A stretch of 46,603 bases of DNA, from assembly GCA_938004015.1 (NCBI GenBank), contig CALKWU010000032.1, positions 1-46,603 on the forward strand, in the 5' to 3' direction. The position numbers were made by a program, and so were the translations under genes. The DNA comes from an uncultured Oceanobacillus sp. (lineage in GTDB: Bacteria > Bacillota > Bacilli > Bacillales > Amphibacillaceae). Positions 23,809 through 32,013 of the stretch are shown one piece after another. How positions within the stretch are numbered: position 1 is the first letter of the stretch; every line of letters starts with the position of its first letter. The notes beneath the pieces are model-generated. The model did not search any database and had not been told where the DNA came from. It was given only the letters and a program-made list of their open reading frames with translations.

Positions 23809-23841
23809 CTTTTTCCCTCCAATCTTTCTTTCTATATGTCA

Positions 23842-23870
23842 ATTTTAGTTAGATTTACTTTTTCAGTCAA
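23842..23870 (-). promoter_or_regulatory. Sigma-A promoter of the YugP-like gene
   Basis: On the minus strand TTGACT and TAAAAT are exactly 17 bases apart. The -35 covers the ypjB stop codon. Confidence 0.7.
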
Positions 23871-24105
23871 CCAATTTGTCGCGCTTTTCTCTAGCTTTTG
23901 TTTTTTCTTTCTCCCCTCTATATTTTCTCCAGCTAACGTAAGATAATGTAATGACAATCACTCCACCGACGATGAATAATGCCGGAAAAAGCGGAATCAA
24001 ATCAGCGTTCATCACCAACCAAGAAGGAAAATGTAAGCCTTCAAGTAAATCGAACGAATCGGTTACGGCGATACGAATTAATAAAACAACGGATGTCATT
24101 CCCAT
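23863..24105 (-). CDS. Short YpjB-like protein
   Basis: An 80-residue protein with a membrane helix at about 39-58 (LIPLFPALFIVGGVIVITL) followed by YVSWRKYRGEK and a charged tail. By position (after ypjA) and by this helix-plus-WRKYRGE ending it resembles the C-terminal anchor of the sporulation protein YpjB, which is about 260 residues in B. subtilis. The large outer domain is lacking, and only 48 bases separate it from ypjA, so no N-terminal part is hidden upstream. ATG 24105 follows a GAGGTGA site. The family link is tentative. Confidence 0.6.
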   Translation of the reverse strand: MGMTSVVLLIRIAVTDSFDLLEGLHFPSWLVMNADLIPLFPALFIVGGVIVITLSYVSWRKYRGEKEKTKAREKRDKLVD

Positions 24106-24153
24106 TTCAGTCACCTCACCTACTCCATTTATATGAAGAGGGACTGTTCATTA

Positions 24154-24735
24154 TCACCGTAAGGAATGGTTCCGCCGTCCAACCGTGAGCCAATAAGCGA
24201 GCAACAAACAAAAGACACTCAGCCAAAATGTGAAGTAACCGATTTCATTCATGTAGTTCGTCAATGAAGAATAAATCGGCATCATTTCAAACACGTAATC
24301 GATGACATCATTATGCAACGTCCATATTCCGGCCACTAAGAGATGCTTCATTTTGATTTTGTAAAACGGGGCATACAAAACACCTTGTATTGCCATTCCT
24401 GCATGAGACAAGATAAGCATGTATCCAGCTGGACTCAATGAACCTTCAATTGCGAGAGTAAGGAAGTTCATGACGACCGCCCAAATCCCATATTTAACCA
24501 AAGTCACCAAGCCTAATGCTTCAATATATGGGACATTTTTATTGAAAAAGAAAAACAATAAAAAAATCGTAAAAAACAAACTTGCCGTAGGGCTGTCTGG
24601 GACGAAGATCAAATAGATATCCGGTGTGATGGATAGTTGCGGTAAATACCAAATGTACCCGTATATCGTTCCAAACAAATTGACGAAGAATAGTAATAAT
24701 ACGAATTTTTTATCAGAAAGTATGTACTTGAGCAT
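24154..24735 (-). CDS. ypjA: YpjA family membrane protein (DUF1405)
   Basis: A 193-residue integral membrane protein with about six hydrophobic helices, rich in aromatic residues; PQLSITPDIYLIFVPDSPTA and the GIWTLHNDVIDYV loop are family-like features. Function is unknown. AGAGGA precedes the ATG. It sits directly after qcrC and before ypjB, as in B. subtilis, with its own promoter. Confidence 0.88.
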   Translation of the reverse strand: MLKYILSDKKFVLLLFFVNLFGTIYGYIWYLPQLSITPDIYLIFVPDSPTASLFFTIFLLFFFFNKNVPYIEALGLVTLVKYGIWAVVMNFLTLAIEGSLSPAGYMLILSHAGMAIQGVLYAPFYKIKMKHLLVAGIWTLHNDVIDYVFEMMPIYSSLTNYMNEIGYFTFWLSVFCLLLAYWLTVGRRNHSLR

Positions 24736-24777
24736 GCCAACGTCCTCTCTTTATCACATATCCGTTCATTTATTTCC

Positions 24778-24806
24778 ACTATAATCGTCCGAAATGGCGG
24801 ATGCAA
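24778..24806 (-). promoter_or_regulatory. Sigma-A promoter of ypjA-ypjB
   Basis: Minus strand TTGCAT and TATAGT are 17 bases apart, just after the qcrC terminator. Confidence 0.65.
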
Positions 24807-24819
24807 GTTTTTTGAAACA

Positions 24820-24853
24820 AAAACACCTTTACCCTGTTGGATGGTAAAGGTGT
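24820..24853 (-). terminator. Terminator of the qcrABC operon
   Basis: ACACCTTTACC and GGTAAAGGTGT form a perfect hairpin with a nine-base loop and a T run on the minus strand, following the qcrC stop. Confidence 0.9.
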
Positions 24854-24869
24854 CTGTATAGTTGAACAT

Positions 24870-25658
24870 TTATTCGATTGATTCATTCACAGTCAAGATG
24901 AAGTCGACCAGTTGTTCCAATTCTTCATCTGTTCCAGTGAATGCATTAGGCGGCATTGTGCCGATACCGTTCACGGAAATGTCCGCAATTTCTTCAGCAG
25001 TGAAATCAAAGTCCGGCCCTACCAGTGCAGGAGCGGCTGTTCCTTCCAACTCAGCACCATGACATGCCATACAGTTCGCCTCATAGACGGCATATCCCGG
25101 ATGATCCGTATCGACAACCACTTCCACATCAGATGGTGGAACAGGTTTGTCCATTTCTGCACGGCCTTCCCAGTCGACTTGTGCTGCAGAAGAATACGTC
25201 AACCAAACAACAGATACAAGTGCCAATAGCATCATCCCTACTGCGATTGGACGTTGGTGCGGTCTTCTACCCGGGCCATTATCCAAAAATGGTGCAAGGA
25301 GCAACGCACCGAATGCAAGTCCCGGAATTCCGAGCATCCCTAGTAGGATGTAATCTCCACTTGCGAATTCATATTTCAACAATTCATATAAGAACAAGAA
25401 ATACCAGTCCGGCAAAGGAATAAATGCGGCGTTTGTAGGGTCAGCCAATCCTCCCAATGGTGAAGGATGCGCTAATGTCAAAATCAAAAATCCAATAAGG
25501 AAAACTGCCCCTGCCAGCCATTCCGTCAATAAGAAGTTAGGCCAAAAAGGCTCTGTTCTGCCGGGGTACTCCGAATAGTCTTTCGGGATTCTTGAGGCTG
25601 TCGGTCCTTGCTTGATCCGCGAGTCACCGACGAACTTCATTCCTTTTCCTCTTTGCAT
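24870..25658 (-). CDS. qcrC: Menaquinol:cytochrome c reductase cytochrome b/c subunit
   Basis: A 262-residue fusion typical of Firmicutes bc complexes. The first part corresponds to the C-terminal half of cytochrome b (subunit IV type) with about three membrane helices and the PLPDWYFLFLYELLKYE quinol-site region. The C-terminal part is a cytochrome c domain with the heme motif CMACH and a distal methionine candidate in GTMPPNAF. It passes electrons from the Rieske centre to the terminal oxidase. A strong G-rich ribosome binding site precedes the ATG. Confidence 0.95.
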   Translation of the reverse strand: MQRGKGMKFVGDSRIKQGPTASRIPKDYSEYPGRTEPFWPNFLLTEWLAGAVFLIGFLILTLAHPSPLGGLADPTNAAFIPLPDWYFLFLYELLKYEFASGDYILLGMLGIPGLAFGALLLAPFLDNGPGRRPHQRPIAVGMMLLALVSVVWLTYSSAAQVDWEGRAEMDKPVPPSDVEVVVDTDHPGYAVYEANCMACHGAELEGTAAPALVGPDFDFTAEEIADISVNGIGTMPPNAFTGTDEELEQLVDFILTVNESIE

Positions 25659-25676
25659 TGTGCTTTCCCCCCCTTA

Positions 25677-26351
25677 TCATAGTGGTCCAGAAATACCTTG
25701 TCTTCTAATCAAGATGAAATGGACAGCCAACAGGACGAACAATGCAGCTGGCAAGAAGAACACATGGATCGCAAAGAATCGTGTCAATGTCTGTGCACCG
25801 ACAATGGAAGCGTCACCAGCCAACAGGACTTTTAGCTGTTCACCGATAAATGGTACCTGTTCTGCCATTTCCAGACCAACTTGTGTAGCAAAGTATGCTT
25901 TGTTGTCCCATGGTAATAAGTAACCTGTGAATCCTAGGCCAAGCATGACGAAGAAGAGTAGAACCCCAACCATCCAATTGAGTTCACGAGGCTTCTTGTA
26001 TGCACCTTGGAAAAACACACGCAATGTATGTAATAAAAGCATGACGATTACTACACTGGCACCCCAGTGGTGCATTCCTCGAACAATTTGGGCATGGGCG
26101 ACTTCCGTTTGCAAGTAGTAAACAGAACGCCATGCATTTTCAATATCCGGCACGTAATACATTGTTAAAAACATACCGGAAAGAATTTGGATAACTACTA
26201 CGAAGAATGTCAACCCGCCGAAACAGTACACGAAAGCGGAGAAATGGTGGGCCGGATTGACATGCTCAGGAACTTCATGATCGGCGATATCGCGCCATAT
26301 CGGCTGCAGATCGATGCGTTCATCTATCCAATCATATATTTTCTGTAGCAT
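25677..26351 (-). CDS. qcrB: Menaquinol:cytochrome c reductase cytochrome b subunit
   Basis: A 224-residue cytochrome b6-type subunit with four membrane helices. The heme b histidines lie in RGMHHWGASVVIVMLLLHTLR and in FFAIHVFFLPAALFVLLAVHF. C43 in VYCFGG matches the cysteine that covalently holds the extra heme c in Bacillus QcrB and plant cytochrome b6. It is the membrane quinol-oxidising core of the complex, placed between qcrA and qcrC. Confidence 0.96.
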   Translation of the reverse strand: MLQKIYDWIDERIDLQPIWRDIADHEVPEHVNPAHHFSAFVYCFGGLTFFVVVIQILSGMFLTMYYVPDIENAWRSVYYLQTEVAHAQIVRGMHHWGASVVIVMLLLHTLRVFFQGAYKKPRELNWMVGVLLFFVMLGLGFTGYLLPWDNKAYFATQVGLEMAEQVPFIGEQLKVLLAGDASIVGAQTLTRFFAIHVFFLPAALFVLLAVHFILIRRQGISGPL

Positions 26352-26357
26352 CTTTTA

Positions 26358-26873
26358 TTAAGCCTCCCCTTGTGGTTTTGCATCTCCTAGGAATAACATC
26401 CCATCTCTAACTTCCAGTTCATAAGTATGCAACGGTTCCAACGGCGGTGTACCCGGAACGTTTGTCCCGTCTTTTTCAAAGCGTCCGTTATGGCATGGGC
26501 AGAAAAATTGGTTTGGATAACTCTCATTTCCCTCCCAAGAAACGACACAACCTAAGTGTGTACACGTTGGGGATAAGGCCACGATTTCATCATTTTCATT
26601 TTTATATACCCACGCGGAGCGGTCTACTTCAGACTCATACCAGCCGTCCACCTGCTCCACTTTCCAGTCAATCCGCTGTGGTTCATTCGTTATATCATCA
26701 ACGGACACACCAACGTTGACCAATCCGCCTTCATCAGTCGATTTCAAAATAGGATCGATTGCCATCCGTACTGGAGATATGAGGAGACCGGCTGCCATAA
26801 ATCCGCCAACTCCCATTAGCGTATAGTTCAAGAACTGTCTACGGGTCACCTGTTGCTTTTTTTCTTCGCTCAT
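26358..26873 (-). CDS. qcrA: Menaquinol:cytochrome c reductase Rieske iron-sulfur subunit
   Basis: A 171-residue Rieske protein. An RRQF twin-arginine-like segment and a single membrane helix (about 20-37) anchor it outside the membrane. The [2Fe-2S] ligands lie in CTHLGC at 104-109 and CPCHNG at 125-130. ATG 26873 is chosen for its GAGGGGGG site; an in-frame upstream start at 26894 is less likely. The operon has its own promoter upstream. Confidence 0.96.
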   Translation of the reverse strand: MSEEKKQQVTRRQFLNYTLMGVGGFMAAGLLISPVRMAIDPILKSTDEGGLVNVGVSVDDITNEPQRIDWKVEQVDGWYESEVDRSAWVYKNENDEIVALSPTCTHLGCVVSWEGNESYPNQFFCPCHNGRFEKDGTNVPGTPPLEPLHTYELEVRDGMLFLGDAKPQGEA

Positions 26874-26942
26874 GTTTTTCCCCCCTCTTTTCAATTAGTC
26901 ACGGACAACAAAATTATGATAGTAGATTACTAGGACAATACC

Positions 26943-26971
26943 ATGATAGCCCAAACTTCAATTTCGGTCAA
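26943..26971 (-). promoter_or_regulatory. Sigma-A promoter of qcrABC
   Basis: Minus strand TTGACC and TATCAT are 17 bases apart in the 186-base gap between ypiF and qcrA. Confidence 0.75.
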
Positions 26972-27059
26972 TATATAAACCGGAGTTGTAAAAAAACTTT
27001 CTAAATGTGGCCGAATGAATTCGCATTTTTCAATAACACCCGATCGTTTCAGAAAATTC

Positions 27060-27518
27060 TCACCAGTAGGAACGAATGATTTCCGACAGCTCTTGAACTT
27101 GATCCCGAAGTAATTGATGGGTCTCTTTCGACTGCAAATCGCCACTTTTCATTCCCGGAAGCCACAAAAAATGGCCGTTCAATTCTTTTTCATATTTCCG
27201 CCAGGATGCATCGAAAGTCAGCAATATAATATGTTTGAACGGTTGTTGTTCCACATCTTCAATCCATTGGTTGATTCGTTCCGCCTCCGTTCCTTTGTCA
27301 CTGTTTTTCAAATAACAGTAATTCGGGACAAGCATCAGTCTGCCGCTCAATTCCGTTTCAATTTCATTTGCGAGGATGCTCATCACTTCTTGTTGGAAAG
27401 CGAGCTTTTCCGCTTCCCCATCATTGGAAAATTGAAGCGGGATGAGGGGAATCAATAGGGTATCGATATATTCCTTCGCCCCGACGTATTTTCCCAAATC
27501 GTCTTTTCTCCATTTCAT
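27060..27518 (-). CDS. ypiF: YpiF family protein (DUF2487)
   Basis: A 152-residue soluble protein with MKWRKDDLGKYVGAKEYIDT at the start, matching the YpiF family by its N-terminal pattern and position. Function unknown. AAAGGTGAT precedes the ATG. It lies between ypiB and qcrA, the conserved order, but the qcr promoter separates it from the bc genes. Confidence 0.85.
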   Translation of the reverse strand: MKWRKDDLGKYVGAKEYIDTLLIPLIPLQFSNDGEAEKLAFQQEVMSILANEIETELSGRLMLVPNYCYLKNSDKGTEAERINQWIEDVEQQPFKHIILLTFDASWRKYEKELNGHFLWLPGMKSGDLQSKETHQLLRDQVQELSEIIRSYW

Positions 27519-27564
27519 GAAGTTTCATCACCTTTTCCACAAAAATTCAGTTGTTTTCACTATG

Positions 27565-28137
27565 TTAGATTGTGTTTGTCAATTTAGATACTTGGGATTC
27601 AATATTTTTCAGTTGTCCGGTAAGCTCCATAAATTGAATTTTGTTCCCCATATCCAGCGTTTTATCGATTTCCGAAAGTAATTCTTCTTTCTTTCTCTTT
27701 AAGAGTAAGAACTCGATCAATTTTTCAGCACGTTTTTTGTCCGCTTGCGTTATGTCAAAGTCATCCGGCAAAAACGGGTTGTCTTCAAGTATAAGTGCAT
27801 ACTGAGGGCATTGCTTCCATCGGTGGAAGTTCAATTCAATATACAACGGTTCCCCGACATTCAACCTTATGTCGTGAAATGCTTTGTCCGGATCAGAAGT
27901 GACCAACTGCTTGCGGTAGAAACGGAAAGCCACTCCTTCCGAACAGTTGCTGGAAATGATGATGGCACGGGGGCAAGCATTTGCATGACGCACAAAGTGG
28001 ACATGTTTCAACAAATCACTGTTGTTTGCCAAATATGTCAATATCCAGTTGCTTTCCTGGATTTTCATTTCATACTGGTTTAAAAACCAATAGATGAACG
28101 CCTTCTTCTCATATGTGTGGACAATCGGAGAGGTCAT
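27565..28137 (-). CDS. ypiB: YpiB family protein (UPF0302) with IDEAL domain
   Basis: A 190-residue cytoplasmic protein. An N-terminal alpha/beta UPF0302 domain (HTYEKKAFIYWFLNQYE, then FVRHANACPRAIIISS) is followed by a C-terminal helical IDEAL-type segment (LLSEIDKTLDMGNKIQFMEL). Function is not known, though it has been linked to respiratory/bc complex biogenesis by position only. AAGGAGG precedes ATG 28137; a longer upstream frame overlaps ypiA. Confidence 0.88.
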   Translation of the reverse strand: MTSPIVHTYEKKAFIYWFLNQYEMKIQESNWILTYLANNSDLLKHVHFVRHANACPRAIIISSNCSEGVAFRFYRKQLVTSDPDKAFHDIRLNVGEPLYIELNFHRWKQCPQYALILEDNPFLPDDFDITQADKKRAEKLIEFLLLKRKKEELLSEIDKTLDMGNKIQFMELTGQLKNIESQVSKLTNTI

Positions 28138-28141
28138 GGAC

Positions 28142-29410
28142 TTATCCTCCTTCGTAATCCTCACTTTCGAGACGGTATAGGAACTCCTCGACTGTGTAAT
28201 CGTGAGGCAAAATCGCCAAATACTTTTTGAATACGTCGATTGCTTCGGCTTTACGGCCTTCTTCCGTCAGAAAATACCCATATTCTTTCAGGAAGTCCGT
28301 GTCCTCATACAGATTCAAATATGCATCCCGATAAGATGCTAATGCTTCGTCATAGAGCTCTTCTTCACGGTATGCCCTTGCCAACTCCCAATCATACATA
28401 GGTTCAGCACTGCCTGTCGATTTAATGCTCGTCAACAACTCAATGATGTCGGAATGCCTGTCTTCTTCTTTGAGGAATTCCAAGAAAAACAAAGTCGCTT
28501 CCAAAAAGTCCGGGTCGAGTGCGACAGCTTCCCGTATATATTCTTCAACTTCTTCATCATTATCCAACTCACGGGCAAGCTTTGCGCAAGTGAGGTAAAG
28601 TTCTTTGTTGAACGAATCCTGTTCCAGTCCTTGTTTCGCCATGTCATACGCCTCTTCCAACATGCCTTCCTCTTTGAGGGCGTTTGCCAAATTTTCATAT
28701 ACGGAATGGTAATATGGATCCAATTCCAATACACGCTTCCAGCAAGATATGGCGATATCATTTCTACCTGCTTGTTCAGCCGTGACTCCGTATTTGAAAA
28801 ATTTGTCGGGACTTTCATCGCTTCCTGTTTTAAAATAATCAAGCGCTCTTTCATACTCTCCGATTCCGGCAAGCGATTCAGCCAACCTGTCTTTAATGGA
28901 GACGTCCGCCAGCGTATCATGTTCTTTGGCGACTTTCTCATAATAAATTACAGCTTTATTGAACTCTCCAATGGAATAGAACAATTCGCCCAAAGCAAAA
29001 TCGATGATCACTTCATTCGGCAATTTTTGTTTTGCCGCAAAGAGTTTTTGTTCGGCGACTTCAAACAAGCCCTGCGCTTCATACAAGTCCGCCAATTGCA
29101 ATAAAGCTTGGACATAAGCAGGATCATCTTCTTCTATCTCAGCCAAAACATTGATTGCAGAAGCATCATCTTCTTTCTCAATATATATATCCGCTAAGCT
29201 GAGTTTCAAATCACTTTCATCTGGATATTTCTTCAAAAGTTCCGTCAATATTTTTTCCGCTTCATCAAGAAACCCCCATTTTAAATACAATTCACTAATC
29301 GTGAATTTTTCGTCGTCGTTCGCTTTTGGAACATATTTTTTCAATAAAGTAAGGGCTTCTTCTATTTTGTTATCGTTGACTAATTCAACAGCTTCCAAGA
29401 TGGTGTTCAT
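28142..29410 (-). CDS. ypiA: Tetratricopeptide repeat protein YpiA
   Basis: A 422-residue, strongly acidic protein built almost wholly of helical TPR-like repeats (for example FGLDEAEKILTELLKKYPD-like and RGRNDIAISCWKRVLELDP-like units). No enzyme motif; a scaffold or adaptor role is likely. Start ATG 29410 follows a GGATGGG site. It heads the ypiA-ypiB-ypiF run and is preceded by a promoter. Length equals the B. subtilis protein. Confidence 0.9.
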   Translation of the reverse strand: MNTILEAVELVNDNKIEEALTLLKKYVPKANDDEKFTISELYLKWGFLDEAEKILTELLKKYPDESDLKLSLADIYIEKEDDASAINVLAEIEEDDPAYVQALLQLADLYEAQGLFEVAEQKLFAAKQKLPNEVIIDFALGELFYSIGEFNKAVIYYEKVAKEHDTLADVSIKDRLAESLAGIGEYERALDYFKTGSDESPDKFFKYGVTAEQAGRNDIAISCWKRVLELDPYYHSVYENLANALKEEGMLEEAYDMAKQGLEQDSFNKELYLTCAKLARELDNDEEVEEYIREAVALDPDFLEATLFFLEFLKEEDRHSDIIELLTSIKSTGSAEPMYDWELARAYREEELYDEALASYRDAYLNLYEDTDFLKEYGYFLTEEGRKAEAIDVFKKYLAILPHDYTVEEFLYRLESEDYEGG

Positions 29411-29446
29411 ATTCCCATCCTTTCTAAAATCGGACTGTATAACGTT

Positions 29447-29475
29447 ATCATAACGAAAATGAAGCAGCATGAAAA
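29447..29475 (-). promoter_or_regulatory. Promoter of ypiA-ypiB-ypiF
   Basis: Minus strand TTTTCA and TATGAT are 17 bases apart, about 35 bases before ypiA. Confidence 0.5.
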
Positions 29476-29526
29476 GTTTAATGCGTCCCGAAAAGGAAGA
29501 AAAGTAGTCAAATAGATGATTTAAAG

Positions 29527-29570
29527 GGAAAAACTTTCCGATTGTTTCAATCGCTCATCGGAAAGTTTCA
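29527..29570 (-). terminator. Terminator of the aro-his-tyr operon
   Basis: AAACTTTCCGAT and ATCGGAAAGTTT pair with a 14-base loop, with T-rich DNA on the minus strand, just after the aroA stop. Confidence 0.85.
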
Positions 29571-29587
29571 GGCTGTTCATTTTATAT

Positions 29588-30886
29588 TCAATTCTGACAG
29601 GAAGTGATGGAATGTAAATCATCAAAGAACCTTGGATACGATATCGCAATGGATGAAACGTCATCGATGACAACATCATCTTTTGCAAAAAAGGAAGCGA
29701 TCACTCCCATCATTGCAATCCGGTGATCACCATAAGCGGATATCTCTCCTCCAGTCAAAGGCCGTTTTCCTTCGATAATCATCCCATCTTCCGTTTCGCT
29801 AATGTCGGCACCCAACGTTGACAAAACATCGACCACCGCATGAATCCGATCTGTTTCTTTCACCCGTAATTCTTGCGCATCTTTGATGACCGTTTTTCCT
29901 TCTGCTTGGGTGGCAGCTAAGGCGATGATCGGAATTTCGTCAATGAGGCGGGGGACGATTTCTCCGGATATTTCCGTTCCTTTTAAAGAAGTACCGTTAA
30001 TTAAAATATCGCCGAACACTTCTCCTCCGATCTGTTGTTTATCTAAAATGTCAATTGAAGCCCCCATCTGTTCCAGTATATCCAGAATGCCTGTCCGGGT
30101 CGGATTCAGACCCACCCTTTTCAACACCAATCGACTATTCGGCTTGGCGGCCGCACCGACAAGGAAAAATGCAGCGGAAGAAATATCACCGGGAACGTAG
30201 ACATCTGTCGCGACAAGTGTTTGTTTTCCGGAAAGTCGGATCGTATTGCCGTCGATTTCGAGATCCGCACCAAATGCCTCAAGCATCGTTTCCGTATGGT
30301 TTCTCGTCTTTGTTTTTTCCGTAATCACAGTTTTCCCGTCGGCGAATAATCCGGCAAGGAGAAGAGCCGATTTCACTTGGGCACTTTTCACCGGTAACGT
30401 ATATTCGATTCCTTGCAATTGTTTTCCCTTGATGGCGAGTGGAAGATATTGCCCTCCCTTTCTTCCGTAAATTTCCGCTTGCATTTTTTCAAGTGGTTGG
30501 GTGACCCGATCCATCGGGCGCTCGGTCAACGATGGGTCTCCATAAACAGTCGTAAAAAATGGCAAGCCGGCAAGCAAACCAATCAGGAGTCGGGCAGTCG
30601 TCCCGGAATTACCAAAATATAGAGGTTTTTTTGGTTCTTGAAAATTCTCTACCCCCTGGCTTGTGATGATGAGAGACTCTCCATCTTGTTCAATGTCAAC
30701 TCCAAGTGAACGAAATGCGTCGACAGTGCGTAAACAATCTTCCCCATCCAAAAAGTGGTCGATTCTTGTCGTACCTTCAGCTAGTGATCCAAAAATGACT
30801 GCTCGATGGGAAATCGATTTGTCTCCCGGTACTTCCAACTCCCCAACAAAAGGGGCTGATTGAGGGGTTAATCTTTTTTTACTCAT
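29588..30886 (-). CDS. aroA: EPSP synthase (3-phosphoshikimate 1-carboxyvinyltransferase)
   Basis: A 432-residue shikimate-pathway enzyme joining phosphoenolpyruvate to shikimate 3-phosphate. The motifs PGDKSISHR at 20-28, YFGNSGTTARLL, SAQVKSALLLAG, RNHTETML and the late LRVKETDR are present. The NSGTT form and SAQVKSA resemble class II enzymes of Firmicutes, which tend to be less sensitive to glyphosate; that is inference. Last gene of the operon; named aroE in B. subtilis. Confidence 0.96.
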   Translation of the reverse strand: MSKKRLTPQSAPFVGELEVPGDKSISHRAVIFGSLAEGTTRIDHFLDGEDCLRTVDAFRSLGVDIEQDGESLIITSQGVENFQEPKKPLYFGNSGTTARLLIGLLAGLPFFTTVYGDPSLTERPMDRVTQPLEKMQAEIYGRKGGQYLPLAIKGKQLQGIEYTLPVKSAQVKSALLLAGLFADGKTVITEKTKTRNHTETMLEAFGADLEIDGNTIRLSGKQTLVATDVYVPGDISSAAFFLVGAAAKPNSRLVLKRVGLNPTRTGILDILEQMGASIDILDKQQIGGEVFGDILINGTSLKGTEISGEIVPRLIDEIPIIALAATQAEGKTVIKDAQELRVKETDRIHAVVDVLSTLGADISETEDGMIIEGKRPLTGGEISAYGDHRIAMMGVIASFFAKDDVVIDDVSSIAISYPRFFDDLHSITSCQN

Positions 30887-30904
30887 CCACTCACATCCTA
30901 CCTA

Positions 30905-32008
30905 TCAATTTTGAATCATCGTTTCATATCCGTTTTTTTCCAAAAGTCGTTTACTTTGTTGTTGTGCTGCTTTCGAGTAAAAACTAAGACGGAGGACACC
31001 TGTAATCCCTTCCCTGATTTCAAGAATTTCAATGTTTTTGATGCTGATTTCTTCGTCAGCCAGAACTTGCACGACGGATGCCAATGCGCCCGGCTGATCC
31101 CGGATATCGACGAATAGATCGTAAAACGCCGGAATCGCACCCGTCGCTTTTGTCGGTATTCCGTCACGATAATTTTTCGCCGTCCGTAAATAATCGATCA
31201 TCTCATGTTTTTTATTTTCATCCACTAAATGTTTCAACTGGATCATTTCTTCAATCCATTCTTCCAACAATACGGACATTTTTTTTCGATTATGGTAAAA
31301 AATATCTTGCCATAACTCCGGATTGCTCGATGCGATTCTCGTAATATCCCGGAAACCTCCCGCCGCAAGTTCCGGCAAAAAGGAATGGGTTTCTTGCCAA
31401 CGTTTTGCTTGATGCACGAGAGATGAAGCAATCAAATGCGGAAAATGGGAAATGACACCGGTCATTTCATCATGTTCTTCCGGTTTAAGGACGACGAATT
31501 TACTTTTCGTCGGTTTTAATATTCCCTTTAACGTTTCAACCATTTCTTCCGTACTCCGGATCGACGGCGTGAGGACATAAAAAGCATTTTCAAATAGATG
31601 GGATTTGGCAGCCTCTATCCCCCGTTTATGGGATCCGGCCATTGGATGTCCACCGATAAATGCGATGTTTTCATTGGTTAGTTTTTCTGCCGTTTCAATG
31701 ATCGTATATTTCACGGAAGCTGTATCCGTGACGATCACTTGTTTTTTCAAAGGAACTCCATCAAGGATTTCCAGCAATTCAATCGTCTCAGTGATCGGTG
31801 CTGCGAGAATGATGCAATCCGCTTGTTGGGCGGCGGTTGGAAAGTCCGTAAATGCTTCATTGATAATTCCATGGTCCAGACCATACTGTAAACTACTTTC
31901 GTTCAAATCAAAACCCATCACGTAATGTTCCGGATTGATCCGGATCGCTTTCGCCAAGGAGCCGCCGATCAAGCCGATACCTGCAACTAATATTTTTCGT
32001 TTTCCCAT
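30905..32008 (-). CDS. tyrA: Prephenate dehydrogenase with ACT domain
   Basis: A 367-residue NAD-dependent enzyme oxidising prephenate to 4-hydroxyphenylpyruvate for tyrosine. The Rossmann motif VAGIGLIGGSLA is at the N-terminus, the catalytic histidine region GGHPMAGSHKRG follows, and a C-terminal ACT domain (FVDIRDQPGALASVVQVL) suggests tyrosine feedback. ATG 32008 has GGGTGA five bases upstream; a GTG at 32017 that overlaps the hisC stop is possible. Confidence 0.95.
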   Translation of the reverse strand: MGKRKILVAGIGLIGGSLAKAIRINPEHYVMGFDLNESSLQYGLDHGIINEAFTDFPTAAQQADCIILAAPITETIELLEILDGVPLKKQVIVTDTASVKYTIIETAEKLTNENIAFIGGHPMAGSHKRGIEAAKSHLFENAFYVLTPSIRSTEEMVETLKGILKPTKSKFVVLKPEEHDEMTGVISHFPHLIASSLVHQAKRWQETHSFLPELAAGGFRDITRIASSNPELWQDIFYHNRKKMSVLLEEWIEEMIQLKHLVDENKKHEMIDYLRTAKNYRDGIPTKATGAIPAFYDLFVDIRDQPGALASVVQVLADEEISIKNIEILEIREGITGVLRLSFYSKAAQQQSKRLLEKNGYETMIQN

Positions 32009-32013
32009 AGATG

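Noticed and set aside
29689..29900. Glyphosate-resistance allele claim for aroA
   Set aside because: Class II-like motifs are visible, but tolerance cannot be concluded from sequence reading alone.
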